From the NCBI RefSeq assembly GCF_000173775.1, contig NZ_ACCD01000022.1, positions 1 to 64,000 of the forward strand: a DNA stretch of 64,000 nt, given 5' to 3'. The translations under genes were made by a program, and so were the position numbers. Source of the stretch: Yersinia rohdei ATCC 43380 (GTDB taxonomy: Bacteria > Pseudomonadota > Gammaproteobacteria > Enterobacterales > Enterobacteriaceae). Below the pieces are notes generated by a model that was not told the origin of the DNA, searched no databases, and saw only the letters and a program-made list of their open reading frames with translations. Shown here in pieces: positions 32,109 through 43,295 of this stretch (positions within the stretch are counted from its first letter, which is position 1; every line of letters begins with the position of its first letter).

Positions 32109-32534
32109 TCAATACTCCTGATCCACAATCAGCCGTTTGCCCAGCATAATCGTGTCTTGGGTTTCGTAATCCAGCTTTTCATACATGCCAATTACCGCGT
32201 CATTGTCTTCACGCACCATGATATTGAGCTTCGGACAGCCACGGGCAATGAGTTTCTTCTCAAGGCGGCTGATCAGCGCATTGGCAAAGCCACGACCGCG
32301 AAAGTCTGGGTGGACGCCCAAATAATAAGCCGAACCTCGGTGACCGTCATAACCACCCATCACTGAACCGACAATCGCGCCGCTGACTTCTGCAACTAAA
32401 AATAATTCCGGATCATGATTAAGTTTACGTTCAATATCCATTTCCGGATCATTCCAGGGCCGCAGCAAATCGCAATGCTCCCACAGCAGAATTACTTCTT
32501 CAAAATCGTCTTGCTGAAATACGCGGATTTCCAT
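32109..32534 (-). CDS. ypeA: GNAT-family acetyltransferase YpeA
   Basis: This 141-residue cytoplasmic N-acetyltransferase has the acetyl-CoA binding motif [21 protein letters not shown] (about residues 73-92) and conserved [16 protein letters not shown]-like N-terminal substrate region. The substrate is unknown. In E. coli ypeA is followed by amiA and hemF; here hemF is the divergent neighbour and amiA is absent. Confidence 0.88.
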   Translation of the reverse strand: MEIRVFQQDDFEEVILLWEHCDLLRPWNDPEMDIERKLNHDPELFLVAEVSGAIVGSVMGGYDGHRGSAYYLGVHPDFRGRGFANALISRLEKKLIARGCPKLNIMVREDNDAVIGMYEKLDYETQDTIMLGKRLIVDQEY

Positions 32535-32749
32535 GGAGTTACGAACCTTTGTGTCAAATGGATATTCTGATTATTAGGCAATATTATATCACGCAATAGA
32601 AAAGTGATATTTACCAGTAAAAATAACCAGATAATTCTTGAGCCATACCCGCCAGATATAAATAGTTGCCCGCACTAAGAGTACAATAATGGCAGTAAAT
32701 CGGGGTATACTTGGCCCCTGAAAATTTCCCGGCAACTAGAACCCTTCTG

Positions 32750-33676
32750 ATGAATTTACCCGATATAGCCCAAATCAAAACCTACCTGCTGGATTTGCAG
32801 GATAAAATCTGTGCTGCACTGAGCGAAGCTGATGGCAGCGCTGAGTTCACGGAAGAAAACTGGGCCCGTGAAGAGGGCGGCGGTGGCCGCAGTCGGGTAT
32901 TGACCAACGGGGCAGTATTCGAGCAAGCGGGGGTGAATTTTTCACATGTTTCAGGTGCTACCCTGCCGGCCTCTGCCACGGCACATCGTCCCGAATTAGC
33001 AGGCCGCAGTTTTCAGGCGCTGGGAGTATCGCTGGTTATTCATCCACTTAGCCCCTATCTGCCCACCAGCCATGCCAATGTTCGTTTCTTTATTGCAGAA
33101 AAACCCGGTGAAGATCCGGTGTGGTGGTTTGGTGGTGGCTTTGATTTAACGCCTTTCTATGGTTTTGCCGAAGATGCCATTCACTGGCATCAAACCGCTT
33201 ATCAGTTATGCCAGCCATTTGGCGAGCATCTTTATCCACAGTATAAAAAATGGTGCGATGACTATTTTTATATCAAGCACCGTAATGAAGCCCGAGGTAT
33301 TGGCGGCCTGTTTTTTGATGATTTTAATAGCCCGGATTTTGATACCTGCTTTAAGTTTACACAGGCCGTGGGTGATGGTTTTCTTGATGCCTACTTGCCC
33401 ATTGTCGCCCGGCGTAAAGCACTGAGTTGGGGTGAGCGCGAACGTCAGTTCCAGCTTTATCGCCGTGGCCGCTATGTGGAATTTAATTTGGTCTGGGATC
33501 GTGGCACTTTATTCGGTTTGCAAACCGGTGGGCGCACCGAGTCTATTTTAATGTCTCTGCCGCCAATGGTGCGCTGGGAATATAACTATCAACCGGCACC
33601 TGATAGCGCGGAAGCCGCACTGTACCGTGATTTTCTGCCAGTAAAAGACTGGCTTGCCGCAGGAGAACAACACTGA
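32750..33676 (+). CDS. hemF: Oxygen-dependent coproporphyrinogen III oxidase
   Basis: HemF decarboxylates coproporphyrinogen III to protoporphyrinogen IX in aerobic heme synthesis. From the ATG at 32750 the protein has 308 residues and contains the family blocks [53 protein letters not shown] and [16 protein letters not shown]. The frame continues 13 codons upstream to a TTG, but that extension has no family similarity. The stop overlaps the next start by one base. Confidence 0.95.
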   Translation: MNLPDIAQIKTYLLDLQDKICAALSEADGSAEFTEENWAREEGGGGRSRVLTNGAVFEQAGVNFSHVSGATLPASATAHRPELAGRSFQALGVSLVIHPLSPYLPTSHANVRFFIAEKPGEDPVWWFGGGFDLTPFYGFAEDAIHWHQTAYQLCQPFGEHLYPQYKKWCDDYFYIKHRNEARGIGGLFFDDFNSPDFDTCFKFTQAVGDGFLDAYLPIVARRKALSWGERERQFQLYRRGRYVEFNLVWDRGTLFGLQTGGRTESILMSLPPMVRWEYNYQPAPDSAEAALYRDFLPVKDWLAAGEQH

Positions 33677-34155
33677 TGCAAATTTGGGTTGATGCGGACG
33701 CCTGTCCGAATGTTATTAAGGACGTGTTATTCCGTGCCGCCGACCGCACCGGCATAATGGTGACATTGGTGGCTAATCAGCCATTGAAAACGCCGCCGTC
33801 GAAGTTCATTCGCACAGTGCAAGTGGCGTCCGGTTTTGATGTCGCCGATAACGAAATAGTACAGCGAGTCGAGAAAAACGATCTGGTTATTACCGCCGAT
33901 ATCCCCTTGGCGGCAGAGGTAATTGAGAAAGGTGGCATCGCGCTGAATCCCCGTGGGGAGCGCTATACGCCGGATACTATCCGTGAGCGCCTGAATATGC
34001 GCGACTTTATGGATACCATGCGCGCCAGTGGCATTCAGACCGGTGGCCCCAATACCTTAAATCAGCGCGATCGCCAGCAATTTGCCAATGAGCTGGATAA
34101 GTGGCTACAGCAAGCCCGGAAAGTATCTGCAACAGAAAGAACAGGTCGGCCGTAA
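33676..34155 (+). CDS. yaiI: YaiI/YqxD family protein (UPF0178)
   Basis: This 159-residue protein of the DUF188 family has the N-terminal [16 protein letters not shown] and the central [18 protein letters not shown] and LNPRGERYT blocks. The conserved aspartates suggest a PIN/NYN-like nuclease fold (family-level inference), but no activity is established. Its ATG overlaps the hemF stop codon, indicating coupling to hemF. Confidence 0.85.
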   Translation: MQIWVDADACPNVIKDVLFRAADRTGIMVTLVANQPLKTPPSKFIRTVQVASGFDVADNEIVQRVEKNDLVITADIPLAAEVIEKGGIALNPRGERYTPDTIRERLNMRDFMDTMRASGIQTGGPNTLNQRDRQQFANELDKWLQQARKVSATERTGRP

Positions 34156-34236
34156 AGACGCGGTAAATACTTGCGGACGTTTTACTCTGCTACCTGCCCT
34201 CACCTTATTAGCTCGACTGAGTGAAATTTGCTCGCA

Positions 34237-34268
34237 ACCTCAACCCGCACAGGCCGGTTGAGGTTTTT
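34237..34268 (+). terminator. Terminator of hemF-yaiI
   Basis: AACCTCAACC and GGTTGAGGTT pair around a GC-rich loop and are followed by TTTTT. It faces the convergent maeB stop at 34279. Confidence 0.88.
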
Positions 34269-34278
34269 GAGCGAAGGT

Positions 34279-36558
34279 TTACAACGGCTGGGTTTGTGCT
34301 TCCACCACCGCTAACGCCACCATATTCACAATACGACGAACTGAAGCGATCGCCGTCAGAATGTGAACGGGTTTGGCAACGCCCATCAGCACCGGCCCAA
34401 CAGTCACACCTTCAGATGAAGTCACTCGCAGCAGGTTATAGCTGATTCGTGCAGCTTCCATATTGGGCATAATCAGTATGTTAGCGGCACCTTTCAGTGG
34501 GCTATCCGGCATTAAATCATGGCGAATGCTGGGGACTAACGCAGCATCGCCGTGCATTTCTCCGTCGATTTCCAGCTCAGGTGCCATCTGATTAACCAGT
34601 GCTAAAGTCCGCCGCATTTTACGTGCTGCCGGGCAATCTGATGAGCCGAAACTTGAATGGGATAATAATGCCACTTTCGGTTCAATGCCAAAGCGCCGCA
34701 CCGTTTCGGCAGCCATCAAGGTAATCTCGGCCAATTGCTCGGGAGTGGGGTCATCGTTAACATAGGTATCGGCAATAAAGGTATTCCCGGTGGGTAGCAA
34801 GAGGGCATTCATCGCGCCAGCCACATGCGCACCCTCGCGGAAACCAAACACTTTCTCTACCACATCATAATGCTCATGGTAAGAGCCGATTGTCCCGCAA
34901 ATCAGGGCATCTGCTTCGCCCCGGTGCACCATAATGGAGCCAATCAGGGTTGGGTTGCCAATCACCGCACGGCGCGCCTGTTCCTGTGAGACACCACGGC
35001 GTTTCATGATTTGATAGTATTCATGCCAATATTCATTAAAGCGCGGATCAGACTCATTATTAACCACTTCGAAGTCTTTTCCAGCCGTGATATGCAGGCC
35101 AAGTTTCTTCAAACGAGTCTCAATCACACTTGGACGGCCAATTAAGATGGGATAAGCCAGCCCTTGAGAAACCAGCTCTTGAGTGGCATGCAAGACGCGC
35201 TCTTCTTCCCCTTCCGCCAGCACCACCCGCTTCATCTCTTTTTTCGCCTGTGAGAAGATAGGCTTCATAAACAGGTTAGTTTTGTAGACAAATTCCGTCA
35301 GCTTTTCGATGTAAGCACTGAAATCAGCAATTGGCCGAGTGGCCACACCGGAATCCATCGCCGCTTTCGCTACTGCGGGCGCTATCTTCACAATCAAACG
35401 CGGGTCGAATGGCTTAGGAATAATGTATTCTGGGCCGAATGAAAGATCTTGCTCACCATAGGCGGATGCCACCACATCGCTCTGTTCAGCCAGCGCCAAA
35501 TCAGCAATCGCATGCACACAAGCCAGTTTCATTTCTTCATTTATTGTGGTTGCACCCACATCCAGTGCGCCACGGAAAATAAACGGGAAGCACAGCACAT
35601 TATTAACCTGGTTCGGATAATCCGAACGACCGGTGCAGATTATCGCATCCGGGCGCACCGCTTTCGCCAGGGGTGGCAAAATTTCCGGTTCTGGGTTGGC
35701 CAGGGCCAGAATCAGCGGATGAGGCGCCATGGTTTTCACCATGTCTGGTGTTAACACGCCGGGGCCAGAGCAGCCAAGGAAGATATCGGCATCAGGTATA
35801 GCGTCGCCCAATGTGCGCTGGCCATTATCTTCAATGGCATAAGCGGCTTTGGTCTGCTCCATATTGGCTTCACGGTCTTTATAAATCACGCCCTTGGAAT
35901 CACACACAGTGATATTTTGATGCTTTAATCCCAACGCGACCAACAAGTTCAAGCAAGCAATAGAGGCGGCTCCGGCTCCTGAAACCACCAGCTTCACATC
36001 ACTGATGTTTTTCTTCACGACCCGCAGGCCATTAAGCACCGCAGCGGTACAGATAATTGCCGTGCCATGCTGATCATCATGGAATACCGGGATCTTCATG
36101 CGCTCACGTAATTTCTTCTCAATATAGAAGCATTCCGGGGCTTTGATATCCTCCAGATTGATGCCACCAAAGGTGGGCTCCAGCGAGGCGATAATATCAA
36201 TCAGCTTATCCGGATTAAGCTCATCGACTTCAATATCAAATACATCAATACCAGAGAATTTCTTAAATAGAACGCCCTTCCCCTCCATTACCGGCTTACC
36301 CGCTAATGCACCAATATTACCCAGCCCTAATACCGCAGTGCCGTTTGAAATAACAGCGACCAAATTGCCACGAGCGGTATATTTATAAGCCGCCAATGGG
36401 TCTGCTGCAATTTCCAAACACGGCGCAGCAACCCCTGGTGAATAAGCCAGTGCCAAATCCCGTTGGGTTGCTAGCGGCTTAGTTGGCGATACTTGAATTT
36501 TTCCAGGCGTTGGATATTGGTGAAAATCAAGTGCGCTCTGTTTTAATTGTTCGTCCAT
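34279..36558 (-). CDS. maeB: NADP-dependent malic enzyme
   Basis: MaeB oxidatively decarboxylates malate to pyruvate with NADP+. The 759-residue protein has the fused plan of the family: an N-terminal malic enzyme domain (to about 410, with [16 protein letters not shown]-like and [41 protein letters not shown]) and a C-terminal phosphotransacetylase-like domain (about 430-759) that acts as a regulatory module binding acetyl-CoA in E. coli. GGAAACC precedes the start. It is monocistronic. Confidence 0.96.
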   Translation of the reverse strand: MDEQLKQSALDFHQYPTPGKIQVSPTKPLATQRDLALAYSPGVAAPCLEIAADPLAAYKYTARGNLVAVISNGTAVLGLGNIGALAGKPVMEGKGVLFKKFSGIDVFDIEVDELNPDKLIDIIASLEPTFGGINLEDIKAPECFYIEKKLRERMKIPVFHDDQHGTAIICTAAVLNGLRVVKKNISDVKLVVSGAGAASIACLNLLVALGLKHQNITVCDSKGVIYKDREANMEQTKAAYAIEDNGQRTLGDAIPDADIFLGCSGPGVLTPDMVKTMAPHPLILALANPEPEILPPLAKAVRPDAIICTGRSDYPNQVNNVLCFPFIFRGALDVGATTINEEMKLACVHAIADLALAEQSDVVASAYGEQDLSFGPEYIIPKPFDPRLIVKIAPAVAKAAMDSGVATRPIADFSAYIEKLTEFVYKTNLFMKPIFSQAKKEMKRVVLAEGEEERVLHATQELVSQGLAYPILIGRPSVIETRLKKLGLHITAGKDFEVVNNESDPRFNEYWHEYYQIMKRRGVSQEQARRAVIGNPTLIGSIMVHRGEADALICGTIGSYHEHYDVVEKVFGFREGAHVAGAMNALLLPTGNTFIADTYVNDDPTPEQLAEITLMAAETVRRFGIEPKVALLSHSSFGSSDCPAARKMRRTLALVNQMAPELEIDGEMHGDAALVPSIRHDLMPDSPLKGAANILIMPNMEAARISYNLLRVTSSEGVTVGPVLMGVAKPVHILTAIASVRRIVNMVALAVVEAQTQPL

Positions 36559-36711
36559 TGTAGGTTTCCTTTGCTTTTATGCTTTGAGGTGGAATGACCA
36601 GTATAGTGAGTGATTTATCACAATCTATGAAGCAGGCCATACTCTGCGCAACATTTTTGCATCAATAGAGAAATTTACTTATAAAACAGAGGAATTAACT
36701 ATTCTAGGAAT

Positions 36712-36748
36712 AACGCCAATGAATATATGCTCCGTAAACATTGGCGTT
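36712..36748. repeat. Inverted repeat upstream of maeB
   Basis: AACGCCAATG (36712-36721) and CATTGGCGTT (36739-36748) are exact reverse complements around a 17-nt A/T-rich spacer. The right arm merges into the 18-bp tandem repeat. Confidence 0.75.
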
Positions 36749-36805
36749 GAAATGAATATCGACGTTGAAATGAGTATTGGCGTTGAAATAAATAAACAAC
36801 AGTAA
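36719..36805 (+). CDS. Candidate 28-residue repeat-containing micro-ORF
   Basis: ATG at 36719 opens a 28-codon frame ending TAA, with AGGA 9 nt upstream. The translation is built on a six-residue repeat: IGVEMN, IDVEMS, IGVEIN. It lies in the 278-bp gap between the maeB start and the nudK stop. Nothing similar is known to me; it may be a chance frame created by the tandem repeat, whose 18-bp unit keeps the reading frame. Confidence 0.2.
   Translation: MNICSVNIGVEMNIDVEMSIGVEINKQQ
36743..36796. repeat. 18-bp tandem repeat, three copies, upstream of maeB
   Basis: The unit GGCGTTGAAATGAATATC is repeated at 36743-36760, 36761-36778 and 36779-36796 with few substitutions. It lies 185-238 bp upstream of the maeB start. 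Confidence 0.85.
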
Positions 36806-36836
36806 GCTAACGCCGCTAGGGCATTACGGACGAAAG

Positions 36837-37412
36837 CTAATTAAACCAATTCTGGATCTGAGCATATTGCAGCAACATAATCGTCTTGCCGTCTTTAATT
36901 CGGCCATCGGCCATCATCGCCACAGCTTCGGTGAAAGGTAACTCAACCACCTCGATGACTTCATCTTCGACGCCGACATCCTCAGTCATTTTCTGGTCTT
37001 GCTGATATTCGGCGGCAAAGAAATGGATAATTTCAGTCACGCCCCCCGGCGACATATAAGCTTCAAATAATTTCTGTACGTTATCAACCTGATAGCCGGT
37101 TTCTTCCATAGCTTCGCGGCGAATACATTCTTCTGGTGAATCATTGTCCAGCAAGCCCGCACAGGCCTCCAGCAACATACCGTCAGGATTACCATTCACA
37201 TAGGTTGGCATACGAAATTGCCTGGTGAGCACGACAGTACCATTATCGCGGTTATACAGCAGAATAGTCGCGCCGTTACCTCGGTCATAAACTTCGCGAA
37301 TTTGTTGTACTGATACGCCATGATCAGTTTTCAAATCAAAGGTATATTTGTGGAGTTTAAACCAGTTTTTAGATAACAATTCGCTTTGGATATTTTCAAT
37401 TTTGACTGACAT
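36837..37412 (-). CDS. nudK: GDP-mannose pyrophosphatase NudK (Nudix hydrolase)
   Basis: NudK hydrolyses GDP-mannose and related nucleotide sugars. From the ATG at 37412 the protein has 191 residues, with the Nudix region [20 protein letters not shown] (about residues 84-103) and family blocks [16 protein letters not shown] and [24 protein letters not shown] 4-5 nt before 37412 supports this start over a frame extending seven codons further. It is the gene next to aegA-narQ in E. coli; here the TA pair and nap operon follow. Confidence 0.93.
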   Translation of the reverse strand: MSVKIENIQSELLSKNWFKLHKYTFDLKTDHGVSVQQIREVYDRGNGATILLYNRDNGTVVLTRQFRMPTYVNGNPDGMLLEACAGLLDNDSPEECIRREAMEETGYQVDNVQKLFEAYMSPGGVTEIIHFFAAEYQQDQKMTEDVGVEDEVIEVVELPFTEAVAMMADGRIKDGKTIMLLQYAQIQNWFN

Positions 37413-37455
37413 AGGGCCTTCTTGATCTGGCAAATATTTATCTGACTAATAACAA

Positions 37456-37743
37456 TTAGCGCAATCTATCACTTGCGAGTGTATAAACTGCCTTACGATC
37501 TCTTTTTCCAACCGCAACCACTGCAATGATCAAAACATCATCGATAACTTCATACACTAATCGAAAGCCAGAGGAACCTAATTTAATATTGTAGCAATCT
37601 TTCATTCCCCGCAGTCTGGCGCTTTCAATATGCGGATTATCAGTACATTTCTTTAATTTATTGGCGAACTGTTGTTGTATCGTCTTATCCAGGTTGTGCC
37701 ATTCCTTTAGCGCTTCTTCTCTGAACTTAACGGTATAAATCAT
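37456..37743 (-). CDS. RelE-family toxin of a type II toxin-antitoxin pair
   Basis: This 95-residue protein aligns by eye with E. coli RelE over its full length (ALKEWHNLDKTIQQQF, ARLRGMKDCYNIKL, FRLVYEV, AVGKRDRKAVY). RelE toxins cleave mRNA in the ribosomal A site. The catalytic K54, R61, R81 and Y87 equivalents are present, but the position of K52 is Asn. Its start overlaps the antitoxin stop as ATGA, giving translational coupling. Confidence 0.88.
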   Translation of the reverse strand: MIYTVKFREEALKEWHNLDKTIQQQFANKLKKCTDNPHIESARLRGMKDCYNIKLGSSGFRLVYEVIDDVLIIAVVAVGKRDRKAVYTLASDRLR

Positions 37744-37991
37744 AGTTCGCTATCCAAGTCTGCATCCAGCAATGGTTGATGACGGCGCTCATTAACCAAT
37801 TTAGCTAATTCATGATCATCAAGTGCACCCATTATTTGCTCATAAAGTTCTGCTGGGACGCAATAAAAGACGGGTTGATTGCGATTGAGTATAGCAACGG
37901 GAAATCCAGCCCCGGCATTGACTGTTGCCATTGGGTTTTTCTTCAATTCACTCACACTCGCACTGGTATCAGTCAAAATGATACTTGGCAT
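37740..37991 (-). CDS. Phd/YefM-family antitoxin (StbD-like)
   Basis: This 83-residue protein starts MPSIILTDTSASVSELKKNP and continues with a Phd/YefM fold (AVAILNRNQPVFYCVPAELYEQ-like) ahead of a charged C-terminal toxin-binding tail (DDHELAKLVNERRHQPLLDADLDSEL). It would neutralise the adjacent RelE toxin and repress its own promoter. The ATG at 37991 has GGGGAGG just upstream; the longer TTG frame does not. Pairing of a Phd-type antitoxin with a RelE-type toxin matches the StbDE kind of module. Confidence 0.85.
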   Translation of the reverse strand: MPSIILTDTSASVSELKKNPMATVNAGAGFPVAILNRNQPVFYCVPAELYEQIMGALDDHELAKLVNERRHQPLLDADLDSEL

Positions 37992-38004
37992 AAACCTCCC
38001 CAAC

Positions 38005-38024
38005 AAGACCTGTTAATAGGTCTT
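38005..38024. promoter_or_regulatory. Candidate operator of the toxin-antitoxin pair
   Basis: AAGACCT-GTTAAT-AGGTCTT is a 7-bp perfect palindrome directly after the -10 box and 14 nt before the antitoxin start, the standard place for an autoregulatory operator. Confidence 0.7.
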
Positions 38025-38052
38025 ATTATGAATAAGCAGGCTAATTTTGCAA
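38025..38052 (-). promoter_or_regulatory. Candidate promoter of the toxin-antitoxin pair
   Basis: On the minus strand TTGCAA (38047-38052), a 16-nt spacer and CATAAT (38025-38030) form a plausible sigma-70 promoter. The -35 box touches the T-tract of the nap terminator. Confidence 0.6.
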
Positions 38053-38092
38053 TTAAAAAACGCTCTGTAGACGTCATGTCCACAGAGCGTTT
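38053..38092 (-). terminator. Terminator of napFDABC
   Basis: On the minus strand AACGCTCTGT and ACAGAGCGTT form a 10-bp perfect stem around a 13-nt loop and are followed by a T-run. It lies about 45 nt after the napC stop. Confidence 0.9.
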
Positions 38093-38134
38093 GAGGCAGG
38101 AGGCTGGCGGCGATAGCGCCAAGGGAGAAGGATT

Positions 38135-38734
38135 TTAGAAACCGGTTGGCACATCCTTCATATCTGGCAACTTATGGGCAATACCTTTATGGCAATCAAT
38201 ACAGGTTTTGCCTTCGGCAATGGCCTTATTATGCATTTTCGTTGCCACGGTTTTTTGTGCCGTGAAATCCATATTGTCGAAATTATGGCAGTTACGGCAC
38301 TCTTGCGAACCATTGGCTTTCATGCGCGCCCACTCATTTTCAGCCATCGTCAGGCGATGTGCTTCAAATTTTTGTGGCGTATCAATTAAACCAAATGTTT
38401 TGGCATACAGTTCTTTACTGGCCTTGATTTTTCGCAACATTTTTGGCCCCCACTCGTGGGGCACATGGCAATCTGGGCACGTCGCCTTCACTCCACTGCG
38501 GTTGCTGTAGTGGATGGTGCCCATATATTCCTGATAAACATTGTCTTTCATTTCATGGCAACTAATACAGAATTTCTCCGTATTCGCCATCTCCATGCCG
38601 GTGTTGAAGCCGCCCCAGAAAATGATGCCACTGACAAAGCCAATCAGCAGTAAAGTCCCGAGCGCCAGTCGGCTAGGCCGACGCCACCACTGCCATATCC
38701 TTCGAATAACGCCGGGTTTTTTAGTCTCATTCAT
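38135..38734 (-). CDS. napC: Membrane tetraheme c-type cytochrome NapC
   Basis: NapC passes electrons from the quinol pool to the periplasmic NapAB nitrate reductase. The 199-residue protein has one N-terminal membrane helix (about 20-42) and exactly four CxxCH heme motifs: CISCH, CPDCH, CRNCH and CIDCH. It is the last gene of the operon, 27 nt after napB, and is followed by the terminator. No napGH genes are present, so NapC would be the sole quinol-oxidising route. Confidence 0.96.
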   Translation of the reverse strand: MNETKKPGVIRRIWQWWRRPSRLALGTLLLIGFVSGIIFWGGFNTGMEMANTEKFCISCHEMKDNVYQEYMGTIHYSNRSGVKATCPDCHVPHEWGPKMLRKIKASKELYAKTFGLIDTPQKFEAHRLTMAENEWARMKANGSQECRNCHNFDNMDFTAQKTVATKMHNKAIAEGKTCIDCHKGIAHKLPDMKDVPTGF

Positions 38735-38761
38735 AATTTATTCTCACAGTAACCATCTCGC

Positions 38762-39229
38762 TTATTGACCAAAGCCAGGCGCTGGCTGGAAGCTGTTGCC
38801 CACAATTGGCGCAGCATCGGTTTGTGGCACATGGCATTGCAAGCAGAAATAGCGGCGTGGCGATACTTCGCTCGACACTTTGCCATCACGATCAATAAAG
38901 TGAGTCGGGCTAACGCGCGGCGCACCGGTGGTGCGGTAATGTTCGACACCGTGACATTGCAGGCAGCGGTTGGTGTTTTTACTGATTTGATAGCCTTCTA
39001 CACTGTGCGGGATTAGCGGTGGCTGGTTAACATAATTCAGTGCCATCCGCTGTTGCTGTTTTGGCATTTTCACCTTGCCTTCCGCAGTCGCGGAAACTTC
39101 CGGTGATTGACTTAAATCCATCTCGACATTGCTGGCCGCAGTGGCAACACCCGCCATCACCAATATCGCCAGTAGCGATATTACGGATAAAAACCGGCGG
39201 TTTAATGATTTAATTATCTGCTTATTCAT
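38762..39229 (-). CDS. napB: Periplasmic diheme cytochrome NapB
   Basis: NapB is the small electron-transfer subunit of periplasmic nitrate reductase. From the ATG at 39229 (AGGAGAG 4 nt upstream) the protein has 155 residues, with a signal peptide ending near GVATA (about residue 30) and two heme motifs CLQCHG and CLQCHVP. The frame is open for 22 codons upstream but without family similarity. It lies 94 nt after napA, with a terminator-like hairpin in between. Confidence 0.95.
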   Translation of the reverse strand: MNKQIIKSLNRRFLSVISLLAILVMAGVATAASNVEMDLSQSPEVSATAEGKVKMPKQQQRMALNYVNQPPLIPHSVEGYQISKNTNRCLQCHGVEHYRTTGAPRVSPTHFIDRDGKVSSEVSPRRYFCLQCHVPQTDAAPIVGNSFQPAPGFGQ

Positions 39230-39293
39230 TCTTCTCTCCTGAAAGACACCGTCTTTTCCTGAGTATCCCTGGATGATTTTTATAACAACGGGC

Positions 39294-39315
39294 AAAACCT
39301 GCCCCTAAGGGCAGG
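39294..39315 (-). terminator. Terminator-like hairpin between napA and napB
   Basis: On the minus strand CCTGCCC-TTAG-GGGCAGG is a 7-bp GC-rich perfect stem followed by TTTT, about 10 nt after the napA stop. The U-tract is short, so it is more likely partial attenuation or 3'-end stabilisation than a full stop. Confidence 0.6.
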
Positions 39316-39323
39316 CTCCCGTA

Positions 39324-42071
<2,748 letters not shown>

Positions 42072-42088
<17 letters not shown>

Positions 42089-42575
42089 TCCGGGTGAGGG
42101 TTACTGCCTGTACAGGGCAACTGGATACGCAGGCACCGCAGCCATTACAGGCAGGAAGGTCTAATTCGGGTTGAGCAATGCCGTTGTGACGTGGGCGAAA
42201 TGTAATCGCTCGGGTTTCACAACTGTCCTGACAGCTTCGGCATTCAATATTGTGAAAAGGTAAACAGCGCTCTGAGATGTTGATTTTCAGTGACCAGGCA
42301 GGCAGCGCCGTTGAGGTAAAAACCTCGGCCTTACACACCTGTACACATGCCTGGCAAAAACTGCACTCAGCACGTTGGAAATCTATTTCGGGGAATCCGC
42401 CGCTACCAGCAATCAATACGCCAGTTTCACATGCGGCAACACAGTCATGACAGCGAGTGCAACCCGCGACAAAATCAGCTTCCATTACCGACCAAGGGGG
42501 TCGAGTGGCTGAGGGGAGTTGTTTACCTGCTTGCCAAAAGCCAGTCAGCAATTTACGCCGTGATAAATCAGTCAT
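42072..42575 (-). CDS. napF: Ferredoxin-type protein NapF
   Basis: NapF is a cytoplasmic iron-sulfur protein thought to help load the NapA cluster. The 167-residue protein has several 4Fe-4S ferredoxin motifs: CTRCHDCVAAC (about 39-49), CSFCQACVQVC (about 71-81), a CRSCQDSC segment and CNGCGACVSSC near the C-terminus. The N-terminal SRRKLL resembles a Tat motif, but NapF is cytoplasmic in E. coli. It is the first gene of the operon, opposite narP. Confidence 0.94.
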
Positions 42576-42772
42576 ACTGATATCCTTAACATCTGCTGGC
42601 GCGCCCGCATGTACTTATTATACCCGTTCATTTGAAAGCCGAATATTTACATCGGAATAATGATAATGATTCTTATTTGTTTTAAATAAAAAAATTCCCC
42701 AGTGTTTAGAGATTAAATACAGAATAATGAGTAATAAAATAATTACTCTTTAGGGTTAATTGGGGGTAGATA

Positions 42773-42786
42773 TTGAGCAAGATCAA
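42773..42786. promoter_or_regulatory. Candidate FNR site for the nap operon
   Basis: TTGAG-CAAG-ATCAA matches the FNR consensus TTGAT-N4-ATCAA at nine of ten positions. It lies about 200 nt upstream of napF. FNR activation of nap is established in E. coli. Confidence 0.6.
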
Positions 42787-42900
42787 TTAATTTAGTGGTT
42801 ATTTAGCCGATTTCTCACAGTTAAATCTATTTGCGTTATTTATTTTTTTATACAACGATTTTCTTAATGAGAATAACTATCAAAAAGAAACAAGGGAGAG

Positions 42901-43074
42901 GTGATTATTTTTCCAGAAAAAATGTTGCAGTTGAATGACTTTGGACTGAATTTTAAACTCAGCACGCCTATTTTCGCGGGTATAAATAAAGATCGAACAG
43001 CAACATTTTTATACTATGCGGGAGAATTACAGCAGGAAATCAGTAAGACTGAGGTACACTTTGATCGTGGTTAA
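42901..43074 (+). CDS. Candidate 57-residue small protein, unknown
   Basis: GTG at 42901 opens a 57-codon frame ending TAA at 43074. AGGGAGAG directly precedes the GTG, which is close for a ribosome binding site; an internal ATG lies at 42922. The translation has mixed polar and hydrophobic composition (FPEKMLQLNDFGLNFKL and so on), with no signal peptide or membrane helix. I recognise no family. It may be a real small protein, a gene remnant or chance. Confidence 0.25.
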   Translation: MIIFPEKMLQLNDFGLNFKLSTPIFAGINKDRTATFLYYAGELQQEISKTEVHFDRG

Positions 43075-43143
43075 CTAACAATGATGGATAAAATGGTCAG
43101 CTAAATTAAAGACCAGAAATAATCCACGTTCAACAGCCAGACA

Positions 43144-43267
43144 TATACCTAATAGATTTCGAGTTGCAGGTCGGCTGTAACAAATTGACGCCAAGGTGTT
43201 GAGATAACTCAATGAGTTGGGTGAGCAATGGCAGCCAACAACCCGCATCTAGAAAGATGGCGGATAT
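43144..43267 (+). repeat. ERIC-like intergenic repeat upstream of narP
   Basis: A 124-bp element starts TATACCTAATAGATTTCGAG and ends AGATGGCGGATATA. Its two ends are imperfect inverted repeats, and its centre carries AACTCAATGAGTT. The ends, length and GTTGCAG block resemble enterobacterial ERIC elements. A related copy in inverse orientation is at 61331-61450. Confidence 0.6.
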
Positions 43268-43295
43268 AATTTTATCGGTTACAGGGACATTACTC

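Larger units (their letters stand above)
42576..43295. promoter_or_regulatory. napF/narP divergent intergenic region
   Basis: This 720-bp region between the divergent napF and narP genes is mostly A/T-rich. It contains an FNR-like site (42773-42786), a small candidate ORF (42901-43074) and an ERIC-like repeat (43144-43267) ending 28 nt before the narP start. TACTCTT and AGGGTTA near 42744-42758 look like NarP/NarL heptamers but are spaced by one base instead of two. Confidence 0.6.

Noticed and set aside
42744-42758. TACTCTT and AGGGTTA as a NarP/NarL 7-2-7 site
   Set aside because: The heptamers are spaced by one base rather than two, and the second matches the consensus weakly, so I do not list it as a site.
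43212-43295. N-terminal extension of narP
   Set aside because: The additional 28 codons run through the ERIC-like repeat and precede the normal receiver start MTNSHTIMIVDDHP.
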